64,000 nucleotides of DNA from Thiomonas sp. X19 (GTDB taxonomy: Bacteria > Pseudomonadota > Gammaproteobacteria > Burkholderiales > Burkholderiaceae_C), in contig NZ_LT605203.1 of assembly GCF_900089495.1 (NCBI RefSeq), forward strand, positions 3,443,040-3,507,039. Direction: 5' to 3'. The notes under the pieces were generated by a model that made no database searches, was not told the DNA's origin, and saw only the letters and a list, made by a program, of their open reading frames with translations. The position numbers were made by a program, and so were the translations under genes. Below are positions 34,035-45,213 of this stretch, in pieces (position 1 is the stretch's first letter; each line of letters starts with the position of its first letter).

Positions 34035-37000
34035 ATGTCCGACTTCCCGCTGACCCCTCAACAGCTCGACATCTACACCGACCAGAGCATCCACGAGGGC
34101 CGTCCGCTCTACAACATCGGCTGTTACCTGGACATCGACGGTCCTCTGGACCACCCTGCCCTGCAAGAGGCCATCCAGTTCGCCTTCGATCGCCACGACG
34201 TCCTGCGCGTGGCATTCGCACGCCATGATGCGACGGGGGTGATCACGCAGCGCGCCCATGGGCGATTCGACTACACCTTGCCGCTGATCGATCTGTCAGG
34301 CCAAGCCGACGCCATTGCGCAGGCCATGCGCTTGTTGCGAGAACGTTTCCTCGAACCCTTCGACCTGCGCGTCTCCCCGTTATGCAGTTTTGCCCTGATT
34401 CGCACCGCGGAAACCCGGCATTTTTTCCTGGCGCGCTGCCACCATCTGGTTGTCGACGGCCACGGTTTGCACTTGCTGTTGCGCACCATCCGGGAAACCT
34501 ACAACGGCTTACTCACCCGCCACGATCCGCCAGCCGCCTCGCCCTCGTACTTCGAGTACGTGGAAAAGCAGCAGGCCTACTTGGATTCGGAACGCTTCAA
34601 GGCCGACCGGCGCTACTGGCAGCAGCGCTTTCCGCAACTTCCGCCAGCTTTGTTTCCGCCAAAATCTGCCGCCGGCACCGAGATGCAACAGGCAACCCAG
34701 CATCAGGTGATCTGGACCATTCGGCGTGCGCACTACAACGCCATGAAGCGTCTGGCTCTGGACATGGGCCTGTCCCAGGCGCATTTCCTGCTTGCCCTGC
34801 TCGGGCTGGCATGCTTCAGATTGCTGGATCAGCCCTCGATCTGCATCGGGGTGCCGGTGCACAACCGCATTGGCGCGCAAGACAAATCCACGCTTGGCAT
34901 GTTCGCCTCGATGCTGCCACTGGGGGTCGACTGCGATCTCGATCAACCCTTTGCCACGCTGATGGCCACCATTGCAGCCGATCTGCGTAGCGACTACCGG
35001 CATCAGAACTTCCCCGTCTCGGAAATCCATCGCGACCTCAACCTGGCCTCCAGCGGCCGGGCGCGGATCTACGACATCTCGTTGTCAATCGAGCCCTTCG
35101 ATGAAAACGGCGTGCTGCACGGCGCCAGCTACACCACCATACCCCTGCATAACGGACTGGCGAAGACCCCGTTGATGATCTACGTGCGGGACTATCACCA
35201 AGACGCCGATGTCCACGTCGAACTGAACTTCAACCCCGACGCCCTGGATCGCTCGGATGCCGAGCACATCCGCGACCGGCTGGCCTTGCTCTTCACGCAA
35301 GCCCTGCAGCGCCCGGATCTGCCACTGGAGGCGTTCAGCCTCTTCATGACTGGCGAACACGATCGCATCCTTGATGACTTTGGACGCGGCCCCGTCCTTC
35401 TGCCCAACCCCGCGTTGATCCACGAACGCTTCGCCGCCCACGCCATCCGCCAGCCCGAAGCCCTGGCCGTGGTGTACGAAGATCAGCGGCTGACCTTCGG
35501 CGAGCTTGCGCGCCGGGTGACCGCCTTGGCACAGGCGCTGCGCACGCTGGGAGTCGGACCTGGTGTGCTGGTCGGCCTGCATGTGAGCCGTGGCCCGGAC
35601 ATGATCGCCGGTCTGCTCGGCATCCTCGCCGCCGGGGGCGCCTTCGTCCCCCTGGACCCGGCGCAACCCGCCGGGCGCCTTTCCGCCATCCTGGACGACG
35701 CCCGGCCTCCCGTCGTGCTGTCCGACTTCGCTCCCTCGATCACCCATCTGGTGGCGAAGGGCACGCGAATCATGGGCTTCGACGCGCTCGGTGCCACCGA
35801 TGCGCCGTATCCCGATGCTGCCCCATCAACCCCAGCGCCGGGTCCGCATGACCTGGCCTATCTGCTATACACGTCCGGGTCGACTGGAACACCCAAAGGC
35901 GTCCTGATCGAGCATCGCAGCATGAGCAACCTCCTGCAGGCACTGGAACATGCGGTGTACCGCCACCATCCGGATGTCAAACGCGTCGGCGTCAATGCCT
36001 CGCTGGGCTTTGACGCCTCGATCAAGCAGATCATCCAGATTGCCGCTGGACGCACACTGGTGCTGCTGCCGCAGAGCGTGCGCTTTGATCCTGCGCAGCT
36101 GTCGGGCTATCTGACCCAGCACAGGGTTGACGTGTTGGACATCACGCCGCAGCAGATGAAGGCGGTCATCGCATCCGGGGAACTGCGCCCCCCGCCGGGC
36201 TGGCCATGGGTCACGCTGGTGGGGGGCGAGGCCATCGACACCGCGCTCTGGGCGAAGCTGTGCGGGCAGCGCGAACACGCGTTCTACAACGTCTACGGCC
36301 CCACGGAATGCACGGTCGACGCCACGGCGGCGCGCATCGACTCCGCCTCGCCCCAGCCCCATATCGGCCGCCCGCTGCTCAATGTCCAGGTGCGCATCCT
36401 CGACCCGAAAGGCCGCATCGCGCCCATCGGCGCCGTGGGCGAATTGCACATCGGCGGGCTGGGGGTGGCGCGCGGCTATCTCCATCAGGCCCGACTGACC
36501 ACCGAGCGCTTCATCCCCGACCCCCTCAGTGAGCGTGCTGGCGAACGGTTGTACAAAACCGGCGATCTCGCCCGCTGGCTTGACGACGGACGGATCGCGT
36601 TCATCGGCCGCAACGACCACCAAGTGAAAATCCGCGGCTTCCGCATTGATCTGGGCGAAATCGAAAACCAACTCGCCTTGCATCCCGACATCCGGCAAGC
36701 GCTGGTGACGACTGCGGGGGATGCGCAGTCCGACAAGCGTCTGGTCGCCTATTTCACCGTGCATGAGGGCTCGCAGGTTCCCGACACTGCGGCTTGCCAC
36801 GAGCATCTGAGCAAGGCCCTGCCAGACTACATGGTGCCCTCGCAATACATCCACCTCGATGCATTCGCGCTCACGGCCAACGGCAAGCTCGATCGCCAGG
36901 CCCTGCCCGCGCCCGACCTTGCCACCCTTGCGCCTGGTGAGATCGTCGCGCCAAACACGCCCATCGAGCAGGCGCTGTGGGCCATCTGGAGCGAGGTTCT

Positions 37001-40000
37001 CGGCTTGAAAGCGTTCGGGACTCGCGAAAGCTTTTTCGACCTGGGCGGCCACTCCCTGCAGATCACGCAGGTGGCTTCGCGCATCCGCGAGCGCCTCGGC
37101 CTGGAATTGGCGCTGACCACGCTCTTCGAGCATGTTCGCATCGCCGATCTGGCGCAGCATTTGGAGGCCCTGCAAAACCGGAGCGCACCGGCGAGCACAA
37201 GCCTGGTTGAAATTCCGCTGATTCCGCGCAACGGACTGTTGCCGATGTCGTATTCGCAGCGACGCATGTGGCTGATCCAGCAATTCGATCCCGCCTCGGC
37301 CGCCTACAACATTCCCGTGACCCTGCTGCTGCGAGGCCCGCTCGACACCCAATGCTTTCGGCGCGCGCTCGACTTGCTGGTGCAGCGGCATGAAATGCTG
37401 CGCGCCAGTCTGCTGATGGGAGAGCGCGAACCCATGACGCGCATCGAAACCGATTTGCGCGTGACTTTAGAGCATGTCGATCTGGCCCATTTGCCAGCCG
37501 ATCAGCGCCAGCCCGCAGCGCGGCGCTGGCTGAGTGAAGGCCTGGACCGGCCCTTCAACCTAGCCAGCGCTCCGCTGCATCGCATCGCACTGCTGCGGCT
37601 GGATACGAACCAGCATGTGCTGTCGTGGGTGTTCCATCACGCCATTGCCGACACCTGGGCACTCGCCATCGTGATGCGTGAATTGTTCGCGGCCTACGCG
37701 GCGTCGACCCAGGGGAAACAGCCCGACTTGCCGCCACTCAGGGTTCAATATGTGGACTACGCCGCTTGGCAGCGCAGCGCGCCGGCGGTCGCAAGCCGAC
37801 ACACGCAGACGGCGTATTGGCTGCAGCAACTGCGGGATCTTCAGCCGCTGAGCCTTCCGGCCGACCGCACCCCGCCGAAGGTTCCATCCTTTCGCGGCCA
37901 CAAGGTCTTCACCGAGTTGACACCCAACATCAGGGCGCAGGTGAAGCAGCGTGGCGCCGCCTGGGGCGTCACACCGTTCATGCTTTACCTGGCGGCGTTC
38001 GATCTCCTGCTGTGTCGCATCTCCGGTGCGACCGACATCGCCGTCGGCAGCCTGATCGCCAATCGGCACCATCTAGCCACCGAATCCTTGGTCGGCACGC
38101 TGGTCAACACCTTGGTGATGCGCACCGATGTGTCCGGCGACCCCAGTTTTCAAAGCCTTGTCGAGCGCGTGCGCGCCACCGCCCTGGGTGCCTATGCACA
38201 CCAGGACATGCCCTATGACGAGTTGGTGGAGAGCTTGGCCAGCGATCGTGCCGGCCACCCCATCGGGCTGGTGCGGGTTTTGTTCAATCTGCGCAATGCG
38301 CCGCTGGGGCGACTCGCCGCGGTGGACTTCGACTACGAGGACTTCGATTTCGATCGCATCGCCGCGCAGTTCGACCTCTCCATCCACGTCGACACCGAAT
38401 TCACCCATCGCATCCACCTCGAATATTCAACCGACCTCTACACCCGCGCCACCGCCGAGCGCCTGCTCGACAGCTATATGCACGTCCTCGATCAGGCGCT
38501 GGCCAGGCCCGACCTTCCGCTCTCCGCGTTCTCGCTGGCGGCGCCACGGCAAATCGATCTGCTGCGCGGCGCCTGGAACGCCACGCAAGTGCCGCTGCCG
38601 CCCCAGCTGCTGGTGCATCGGCATGTGCAAAGCGGCCTGCCTGCAGCACCGCAACGCGAGGCCGTGTTCACCGCCGACACCCGACCCAGCCACTTTGCCG
38701 AACTGCACGCCCAAGCTCTTGGCCTTGCGCGCCTGCTGCGCCAGCGCGGCATTGGCCGTGGCCACCGCGTGGGCTTGAGCCTGCCGCGCGGCGCCCACAT
38801 GTTGCCAGCGCTGCTCGGGGTGCTGCACGCCGGCGCCTGCTATGTGCCCCTCGATCCCGCCTACCCGCCGCAGCGCCTGCGCGACATGGCGGCGGATGCC
38901 GAGTTGGCCCTCATCCTGAGCCACCGCCCTCTGCAAACCTTGTTCGCCGGCTGTGACGTGCCCCTGCTGGCGCTGGATGCGCCGGGTTTCTGGGCCAGTC
39001 TGGACGGCTTGCCGCTGCCACCCGATGCGCCAAGCGACGCCCGCCCCGATGATCCGGCCTACATGATCTACACCTCCGGCTCCACCGGGCGGCCGAAGGG
39101 GGTGCTGGTGCCGCATCGCGCGGTGGTCAATTTCCTCGCCAGCATGGCTCAGGCGCCGGGGCTGGGTCCAAGCGACAAGCTGCTGGCGGTCACCACCTTA
39201 TCCTTCGACATCGCGGTGCTGGAACTGCTCCTGCCCTTGGCCGTTGGCGCGCAGGTGGTGATTGCCGATGCCGACACGGCGCGCGACCCTTACGCCCTGC
39301 GCGCGCTGCTGGAACGCAGCGGCTGCAACGTGATGCAGGCCACGCCCTCCACCTGGCGACTGCTGCTGGATGCGGGCTGGAACGCGCCCCCGGCCTTTCG
39401 CGCCCTGGTGGGTGGCGAGGCCTTGCCGCTGGATCTGGCTGAACGCTTGCTTGGCTGCTGTGGCGAAGTCTGGAATCTGTACGGCCCCACCGAAACCACG
39501 GTGTGGTCGACAGCCTGGAAGGTGGAGAACCCGCGCGCTGGCATTTGCATCGGCCGCCCCATTGCCAACACCCAGGTTTGGGTGCTCGATGCGCACGGCC
39601 ATTGCTGCCCGATCGGCGTTCCGGGTGAAATCCACATTGGCGGGGCCGGGGTGACACTGGGTTACTGGCGTCGCCCGGAACTCACCGCCGAGCGCTTTAT
39701 CGCCGACGCGTTCGCTAAGAGCCCAGAGGGCCGCCTCTACAAAACCGGCGATCTCGGGCGCTGGCGCCACGATGGTCAGCTGGAACACCTGGGCCGGCTG
39801 GATCATCAAGTGAAGCTGCGCGGCTTTCGCATCGAGCTGGGGGAAATCGAGGCGGCCTTGCTGGCGCTGCCGCAGGTGGCCGATGCGGTGGTCTCCACAC
39901 ACGCCCCAAGCGCGCAAGACGTGCGGCTGGTGGCCTATGTGGTACCCGCCGCGGGCCAAGCGCTGCAGGTTTCCGCGCTGCGCGAAGCCTTGCGCGAGCG

Positions 40001-40370
40001 CCTGCCCGACTACATGCTGCCGCAGCATATCGTCGCGCTGCCCGCCCTGCCCCGTCTGCCCAACGGCAAAATCAACCGTGGAGCATTGCCACCACCCTCG
40101 ACTGAGAGTTCCCAGGCTCGCCATCGTCCTCGCGCTCAAGCCGCCCCGAACAGCCCGGCTGAAAACGCCATTGCAGCGGTCTGGACCGAACTGTTGGGCA
40201 CTGAGCAGATCGCCGTCACCGACAATTTTTTCGACCTCGGCGGTCATTCCCTGCTGGCCATGCGCGCGATCACCACGCTGGAACAGCGCCATGGGGTGCG
40301 CATTCAGCCGCGCCGCATGGTGTTGGAAACCCTCGGCCAGCTCGCCAACGGCATGGAGCTGAAGCGTTAA
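34035..40370 (+). CDS. Dimodular non-ribosomal peptide synthetase, C-A-T-C-A-T
   Basis: This single 2111-aa protein contains two complete modules. C1 (about 4-440) has an intact HHLVVDG at 136-142. A1 (about 463-955) has YTSGSTGTPKG at 612-622, YGPTEC at 754-759, YKTGDLARW at 840-848 and the A10 Lys in NGKLDR (K951). T1 has FFDLGGHS with Ser1007. C2 (about 1065-1500) has HHAIADT at 1201-1207. A2 (about 1525-2015) has YTSGSTGRPKG at 1679-1689 and NGKINR (K2012). T2 has Ser2072. There is no epimerase, thioesterase or reductase, and no MbtH, PPTase or exporter gene nearby. Pocket residues suggest Glu-like then Gly-like substrates. The leading C domain suggests an acyl or peptidyl donor from elsewhere. 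The product is unknown. Confidence 0.97.
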   Translation: MSDFPLTPQQLDIYTDQSIHEGRPLYNIGCYLDIDGPLDHPALQEAIQFAFDRHDVLRVAFARHDATGVITQRAHGRFDYTLPLIDLSGQADAIAQAMRLLRERFLEPFDLRVSPLCSFALIRTAETRHFFLARCHHLVVDGHGLHLLLRTIRETYNGLLTRHDPPAASPSYFEYVEKQQAYLDSERFKADRRYWQQRFPQLPPALFPPKSAAGTEMQQATQHQVIWTIRRAHYNAMKRLALDMGLSQAHFLLALLGLACFRLLDQPSICIGVPVHNRIGAQDKSTLGMFASMLPLGVDCDLDQPFATLMATIAADLRSDYRHQNFPVSEIHRDLNLASSGRARIYDISLSIEPFDENGVLHGASYTTIPLHNGLAKTPLMIYVRDYHQDADVHVELNFNPDALDRSDAEHIRDRLALLFTQALQRPDLPLEAFSLFMTGEHDRILDDFGRGPVLLPNPALIHERFAAHAIRQPEALAVVYEDQRLTFGELARRVTALAQALRTLGVGPGVLVGLHVSRGPDMIAGLLGILAAGGAFVPLDPAQPAGRLSAILDDARPPVVLSDFAPSITHLVAKGTRIMGFDALGATDAPYPDAAPSTPAPGPHDLAYLLYTSGSTGTPKGVLIEHRSMSNLLQALEHAVYRHHPDVKRVGVNASLGFDASIKQIIQIAAGRTLVLLPQSVRFDPAQLSGYLTQHRVDVLDITPQQMKAVIASGELRPPPGWPWVTLVGGEAIDTALWAKLCGQREHAFYNVYGPTECTVDATAARIDSASPQPHIGRPLLNVQVRILDPKGRIAPIGAVGELHIGGLGVARGYLHQARLTTERFIPDPLSERAGERLYKTGDLARWLDDGRIAFIGRNDHQVKIRGFRIDLGEIENQLALHPDIRQALVTTAGDAQSDKRLVAYFTVHEGSQVPDTAACHEHLSKALPDYMVPSQYIHLDAFALTANGKLDRQALPAPDLATLAPGEIVAPNTPIEQALWAIWSEVLGLKAFGTRESFFDLGGHSLQITQVASRIRERLGLELALTTLFEHVRIADLAQHLEALQNRSAPASTSLVEIPLIPRNGLLPMSYSQRRMWLIQQFDPASAAYNIPVTLLLRGPLDTQCFRRALDLLVQRHEMLRASLLMGEREPMTRIETDLRVTLEHVDLAHLPADQRQPAARRWLSEGLDRPFNLASAPLHRIALLRLDTNQHVLSWVFHHAIADTWALAIVMRELFAAYAASTQGKQPDLPPLRVQYVDYAAWQRSAPAVASRHTQTAYWLQQLRDLQPLSLPADRTPPKVPSFRGHKVFTELTPNIRAQVKQRGAAWGVTPFMLYLAAFDLLLCRISGATDIAVGSLIANRHHLATESLVGTLVNTLVMRTDVSGDPSFQSLVERVRATALGAYAHQDMPYDELVESLASDRAGHPIGLVRVLFNLRNAPLGRLAAVDFDYEDFDFDRIAAQFDLSIHVDTEFTHRIHLEYSTDLYTRATAERLLDSYMHVLDQALARPDLPLSAFSLAAPRQIDLLRGAWNATQVPLPPQLLVHRHVQSGLPAAPQREAVFTADTRPSHFAELHAQALGLARLLRQRGIGRGHRVGLSLPRGAHMLPALLGVLHAGACYVPLDPAYPPQRLRDMAADAELALILSHRPLQTLFAGCDVPLLALDAPGFWASLDGLPLPPDAPSDARPDDPAYMIYTSGSTGRPKGVLVPHRAVVNFLASMAQAPGLGPSDKLLAVTTLSFDIAVLELLLPLAVGAQVVIADADTARDPYALRALLERSGCNVMQATPSTWRLLLDAGWNAPPAFRALVGGEALPLDLAERLLGCCGEVWNLYGPTETTVWSTAWKVENPRAGICIGRPIANTQVWVLDAHGHCCPIGVPGEIHIGGAGVTLGYWRRPELTAERFIADAFAKSPEGRLYKTGDLGRWRHDGQLEHLGRLDHQVKLRGFRIELGEIEAALLALPQVADAVVSTHAPSAQDVRLVAYVVPAAGQALQVSALREALRERLPDYMLPQHIVALPALPRLPNGKINRGALPPPSTESSQARHRPRAQAAPNSPAENAIAAVWTELLGTEQIAVTDNFFDLGGHSLLAMRAITTLEQRHGVRIQPRRMVLETLGQLANGMELKR

Positions 40371-40425
40371 GCGAGACGCCGAATGCGGCCTCGAGCGCCG
40401 CGTTCAGCCGCGCCAAGCTCGAACC

Positions 40426-42723
40426 TCAAGCCTGGGCATCCTCCGCTTCACGTTTGCGCGGCTTGGGGTCGGGCTCGGAGATGTCGAGCGTGACCTTGCC
40501 GTGCTCGTCGATATCCACCGTCACCCGGCCTCCGTCCACCAGCCTGCCGAACAGCAACTCGTCGGCCAGGGCGCGGCGAATGGTGTCCTGAATCAGGCGC
40601 TGCATCGGGCGCGCGCCCATCAGCGGGTCAAACCCATCAGCGGCAAGATGTTTGCGCAAGGCATCGGTGAAGGTGGCTTCGACGCGCTTCTCGGTGAGTT
40701 GCGACTCGAGTTGCAGCAGGAACTTGTCGACCACGCGCAGGATGATGGTTTCGTCGAGCGCACGGAAGTTGATGATGGCGTCGAGCCGGTTGCGGAACTC
40801 GGGCGAGAACATGCGCTTGATGTCGACCATCTCGTCGCCACGCTCGCGCTTGGAGGTGAAACCCATGGTGCTCTTCTGCATGGCTTCGGCGCCCGCATTG
40901 GTCGTCATGATCAGAATGACGTTGCGGAAGTCGGCCTTGCGCCCGTTGTTGTCGGTCAGCGTGCCGTTGTCCATCACCTGCAGCAACACGTTGTAGACAT
41001 CCGGATGGGCCTTCTCGATCTCGTCGAGCAGCAGCACCGCGTGCGGCCTCTTGGAAATGGCCTCGGTCAGCAAACCTCCCTGGTCGAAGCCGACATAGCC
41101 CGGAGGCGCGCCAATCAGGCGTGACACGGTGTGCCGCTCCATGTACTCGGACATGTCGAAGCGCACCAACTCGATGCCGAGCACGAAAGCCAGTTGTTTC
41201 GCCACCTCGGTCTTGCCCACGCCCGTTGGACCGCTGAACAGGAAGGCGCCAATGGGCTTCTCCGGCCGGCCCAGGCCCGAGCGCGCCATTTTGATGGCGG
41301 CAGCCAGGGCATTGATGGATTCGTCCTGACCGAACACCACGTTCTTCAAATCGCGTTCCAGATTGCGCAGCTTGGAGCGGTCGTCCGTTGTGACGCTGTG
41401 CACCGGCACGCGGGCGATTTTGGAAACGATGTCCTCGATCTCGGTTTTGCCGATGGTCTTTTTCTGTTTGCTCTTGGGCAGGATGCGTTGCGCCGCACCG
41501 GCTTCGTCGATCACGTCGATGGCCTTGTCGGGCAGATGCCGGTCGTTGATGTACTTGGCCGACAGCTCAGCCGCTGCCGCCAGCGCGCCCGCGCCATACT
41601 TCACGCCATGGTGCTCCTCGAAGCGCGACTTCAGCCCCTTGAGAATTTCCACGGTCTGCTCAATGCTGGGCTCGACCACGTCGATTTTCTGGAAGCGACG
41701 CGAAAGAGCAGCATCTTTCTCGAAAATACCCCGATATTCATTGAACGTCGTCGCACCGATGCAACGCAACTGGCCGGAGGTCAGCGCCGGCTTGAGCAGG
41801 TTGGACGCGTCCAGCGTTCCGCCCGAGGCCGCGCCCGCGCCGATGAGGGTGTGGATCTCGTCGATGAACAGAATGGAGTGCGGCATCTCCTTGATCTGCT
41901 TGATCACCGCCTTGATGCGCTGCTCGAAGTCGCCCCGGTACTTGGTGCCTGCGAGCAAGGCGCCCATGTCCAGGGAAAAAACCACGCCCTGCTCCAGCAC
42001 GGCCGGAACCTGACCCTGCACGATGCGCCATGCCAAACCCTCGGCAATGGCGGTTTTGCCCACACCGGCCTCACCCACCAGCAAGGGGTTGTTCTTGCGC
42101 CGGCGGCACAGCACCTGGATGACGCGTTCGACCTCGGCCTCGCGGCCGATCAGTGGGTCGATTCGGCCCTCGCGGGCCAACTGGTTGAGGTTCTGGGTGA
42201 ACTGGTCGAGCGGCGTTTCCTTGGCATCCTTCTCCTCGTCGTCCACACCGCCACCGCTGGCAGGCTTGGCGGGCTCCACCGGGTCGGTCTTGCGAATACC
42301 GTGCGAGAGAAAGTTCACCACGTCCAGCCGGGTCACGCCCTGCTGGTGGAGGTAATACACCGCGTGCGAATCCTTCTCGCTGAAGATGGCAACCAGCACA
42401 TTCGCACCGGTGACTTCCTTCTTGCCGTTGCTGGACGACTGCACATGCATGATGGCGCGCTGGATCACGCGCTGGAATCCCAGCGTGGGCTGGGTGTCCA
42501 CATCGTCCGAACCCGGCACCACGGGGGTATTTTCTTTGACGAAGGCTGCCAGGCTCTTGCGCAGATCATCGAGATTGGCCGAGCAGGCGCGCAGCACTTC
42601 GGCGGCCGACGGGTTGTCCAAAAGCGCCAACAACAGGTGCTCCACGGTGATGAACTCGTGCCGCTGCTGACGCGCCTCGACAAAGGCCATATGCAAACTG
42701 ACTTCCAGTTCCTGGGCAATCAT
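40426..42723 (-). CDS. clpA: ATP-dependent Clp protease ATPase subunit ClpA
   Basis: This 765-aa AAA+ unfoldase feeds substrates to ClpP. It has the N-terminal double-Clp repeat ([34 protein letters not shown]), a first AAA module with GEAGVGKT and [14 protein letters not shown], and a second with GPTGVGKT and [13 protein letters not shown]. The IGx loop for ClpP docking lies in the second module. It begins 9 bp after clpS, so the adaptor and unfoldase are cotranscribed. The C-terminal tail is Lys/Arg/Glu-rich. The length is normal. Confidence 0.98.
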   Translation of the reverse strand: MIAQELEVSLHMAFVEARQQRHEFITVEHLLLALLDNPSAAEVLRACSANLDDLRKSLAAFVKENTPVVPGSDDVDTQPTLGFQRVIQRAIMHVQSSSNGKKEVTGANVLVAIFSEKDSHAVYYLHQQGVTRLDVVNFLSHGIRKTDPVEPAKPASGGGVDDEEKDAKETPLDQFTQNLNQLAREGRIDPLIGREAEVERVIQVLCRRRKNNPLLVGEAGVGKTAIAEGLAWRIVQGQVPAVLEQGVVFSLDMGALLAGTKYRGDFEQRIKAVIKQIKEMPHSILFIDEIHTLIGAGAASGGTLDASNLLKPALTSGQLRCIGATTFNEYRGIFEKDAALSRRFQKIDVVEPSIEQTVEILKGLKSRFEEHHGVKYGAGALAAAAELSAKYINDRHLPDKAIDVIDEAGAAQRILPKSKQKKTIGKTEIEDIVSKIARVPVHSVTTDDRSKLRNLERDLKNVVFGQDESINALAAAIKMARSGLGRPEKPIGAFLFSGPTGVGKTEVAKQLAFVLGIELVRFDMSEYMERHTVSRLIGAPPGYVGFDQGGLLTEAISKRPHAVLLLDEIEKAHPDVYNVLLQVMDNGTLTDNNGRKADFRNVILIMTTNAGAEAMQKSTMGFTSKRERGDEMVDIKRMFSPEFRNRLDAIINFRALDETIILRVVDKFLLQLESQLTEKRVEATFTDALRKHLAADGFDPLMGARPMQRLIQDTIRRALADELLFGRLVDGGRVTVDIDEHGKVTLDISEPDPKPRKREAEDAQA

Positions 42724-42732
42724 GACACTCTC

Positions 42733-43062
42733 CTAAATGGCCTCCATCACACACTGCAGGGGATGCCCTGCCTGACGCGCCGCCGCCATCACCTGCTCAA
42801 CCTTGGTCGCGGCCACATCTTTCGCAAAAACCCCGCAAACGGCCCGACCATGCTGGTGTACTTTAAGCATGATTTGCGTCGCCGTTTCACGGTCTTTGCT
42901 GAAAAACTGCTGAATCACAAACACCACAAATTCCATGGGCGTGAAATCGTCGTTCAACATCACCACCTGATACAGCGGCGGGGGCTTGAGTTGCTGCTCC
43001 TGGCGCTCGACAACAGCCGCAGAACCAGGGTCGGAACCGGAGATTTTGCGTGGTTTGGACAT
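42733..43062 (-). CDS. clpS: Clp protease adaptor ClpS
   Basis: This 109-aa adaptor delivers N-degron substrates to ClpA. The conserved core [23 protein letters not shown] contains the N-end residue pocket (N-D-D-F-T-P-M-E-F), followed by [19 protein letters not shown]. It has a 30-residue flexible N-terminal extension that enters the ClpA pore. TAAAAT (43069-43074) ends 6 nt before the ATG and no ribosome binding site is seen, so the clpSA mRNA may be leaderless. Confidence 0.97.
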   Translation of the reverse strand: MSKPRKISGSDPGSAAVVERQEQQLKPPPLYQVVMLNDDFTPMEFVVFVIQQFFSKDRETATQIMLKVHQHGRAVCGVFAKDVAATKVEQVMAAARQAGHPLQCVMEAI

Positions 43063-43233
43063 GCTCGAATTTTAGATTTACCACCTTGCATCTGCTTGCC
43101 TAGGGCTACGCCCCATTGTTCACCAAGTTGCTGCACTCATGGGCCTGAATGCCGCACGCGGGGCGATGTGTTGCGCGTGTGCAGCATCGCTCCAGAGCTG
43201 CCGCAAGCTTTTCATCATGCACATAACGTACCA

Positions 43234-43272
43234 GCCAAGAAAAAGCCGCACACTGTGCGGCTTTTTCTTGGC
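43234..43272 (-). terminator. Rho-independent terminator after icd
   Basis: A 39-bp perfect palindrome with a single central base: GCCAAGAAAAAGCCGCACA pairs with its 19-nt complement ending CTTTTTCTTGGC. The A-run and T-run in the stem allow it to work on either strand. It lies 54 bp past the icd stop and 170 bp upstream of clpS, so it ends icd transcripts and insulates clpSA. Confidence 0.85.
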
Positions 43273-43326
43273 ATGGAAAGCCTTGGCCCGTGATGCATCG
43301 ACCTGTCGGCCTACGCGAGCTCGGCT

Positions 43327-44577
<1,251 letters not shown>

Positions 44578-44605
44578 GGGAGACTCCGGATCGTGTGTAT
44601 GCCGC

Positions 44606-44651
44606 ATTCTAGTCAGGACGCATGCGCAGGATCATGTCTTTTATAAGACAT
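44606..44651 (-). promoter_or_regulatory. icd promoter with palindromic operator
   Basis: On the minus strand TAGAAT (44606-44611) is a good -10 about 28 bp upstream of the icd ATG. An 18-bp palindrome ATGTCTT-TTAT-AAGACAT (44634-44651) starts 22 bp beyond it and touches the -35 position. The symmetry suits a dimeric repressor or activator, for example of the GntR type, but the regulator is not identified. Confidence 0.6.
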
Positions 44652-44842
44652 AAGTCTGACATCTGACACATGGTCATGCAGCGCGAGGCCGACGGTCCTG
44701 CTTCACAACGATTGCGGCTGGCGCGCGGATCGCACACCCTGGATGCTTGCGGGGCTTCCATCATGTCAACCGAATTTCGACGGGCCGCGTTATGGATGCG
44801 ATCCCCTTGGATCAACATCCAAAACTCTTTCAAAGGTCAATC

Positions 44843-45046
44843 ATGAAGAAGATTCTTGCCGCCATGTTCGCCATGTTCCTCGCCTCCGCTGTGATGGCTC
44901 AAGCTGCTCCCGAAGCAGCCAAGCCCGCTCCTGCCGCCAAGGCCGAAGCGCACAAACCCGTGAAGCATCACAAAAAGGTGATGCACAAGAAGGCCACGGG
45001 AAAGAAAATGGAAAAGAAGGCTCCTGCCGCTTCTGCCGCCAAGTAA
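44843..45046 (+). CDS. Small secreted Lys/Ala-rich protein, unknown function
   Basis: This 67-aa protein has a clear signal peptide (MKKILAAMFAMFLASAVMAQA, cleavage after about residue 19-21) and a mature part that is only Lys, Ala, Pro, His and a few others, with repeated KPVKHHKK/VMHKK. It is strongly basic and probably unfolded in the periplasm or outside. AAAGG lies seven bases before the ATG and a strong terminator follows, so it is a monocistronic gene. I know of no assigned function. Similar small Lys/Ala/His-rich exported proteins are common in betaproteobacteria. Confidence 0.8.
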   Translation: MKKILAAMFAMFLASAVMAQAAPEAAKPAPAAKAEAHKPVKHHKKVMHKKATGKKMEKKAPAASAAK

Positions 45047-45095
45047 TTCCAGGCCATTTCAAACAGCATTCCGGGCCAAGTTCATTCGGCCCATC

Positions 45096-45120
45096 AAAGG
45101 CGCCTTCAGGCGCTTTTTTT
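45096..45120 (+). terminator. Rho-independent terminator
   Basis: The stem GCGCC-TTCA-GGCGC, extended by A-T and G-T pairs, is followed by seven T (to 45120). It lies 50 bp after the small secreted protein gene. Confidence 0.9.
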
Positions 45121-45213
45121 GTGTCCAACATTGAACCGGGTCAGCCCATGCGATGCACTGCCCGAGGTCTGCGGCACAATGCCTTGGCACAGACTTGGTC
45201 CAAGGAAGCCCCT

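Noticed and set aside
40100..40370. Thioesterase domain at the NRPS C-terminus
   Set aside because: The protein ends about 40 residues after the T2 serine; no GxSxG domain exists.
44609..44833. 74-aa minus-strand frame beside the icd promoter
   Set aside because: Composition and position suggest chance; it covers the operator and the divergent promoter.
44743..45213. 157-residue N-terminal extension of the DUF192 frame
   Set aside because: It crosses a terminator and another gene; a signal peptide begins at 45214.
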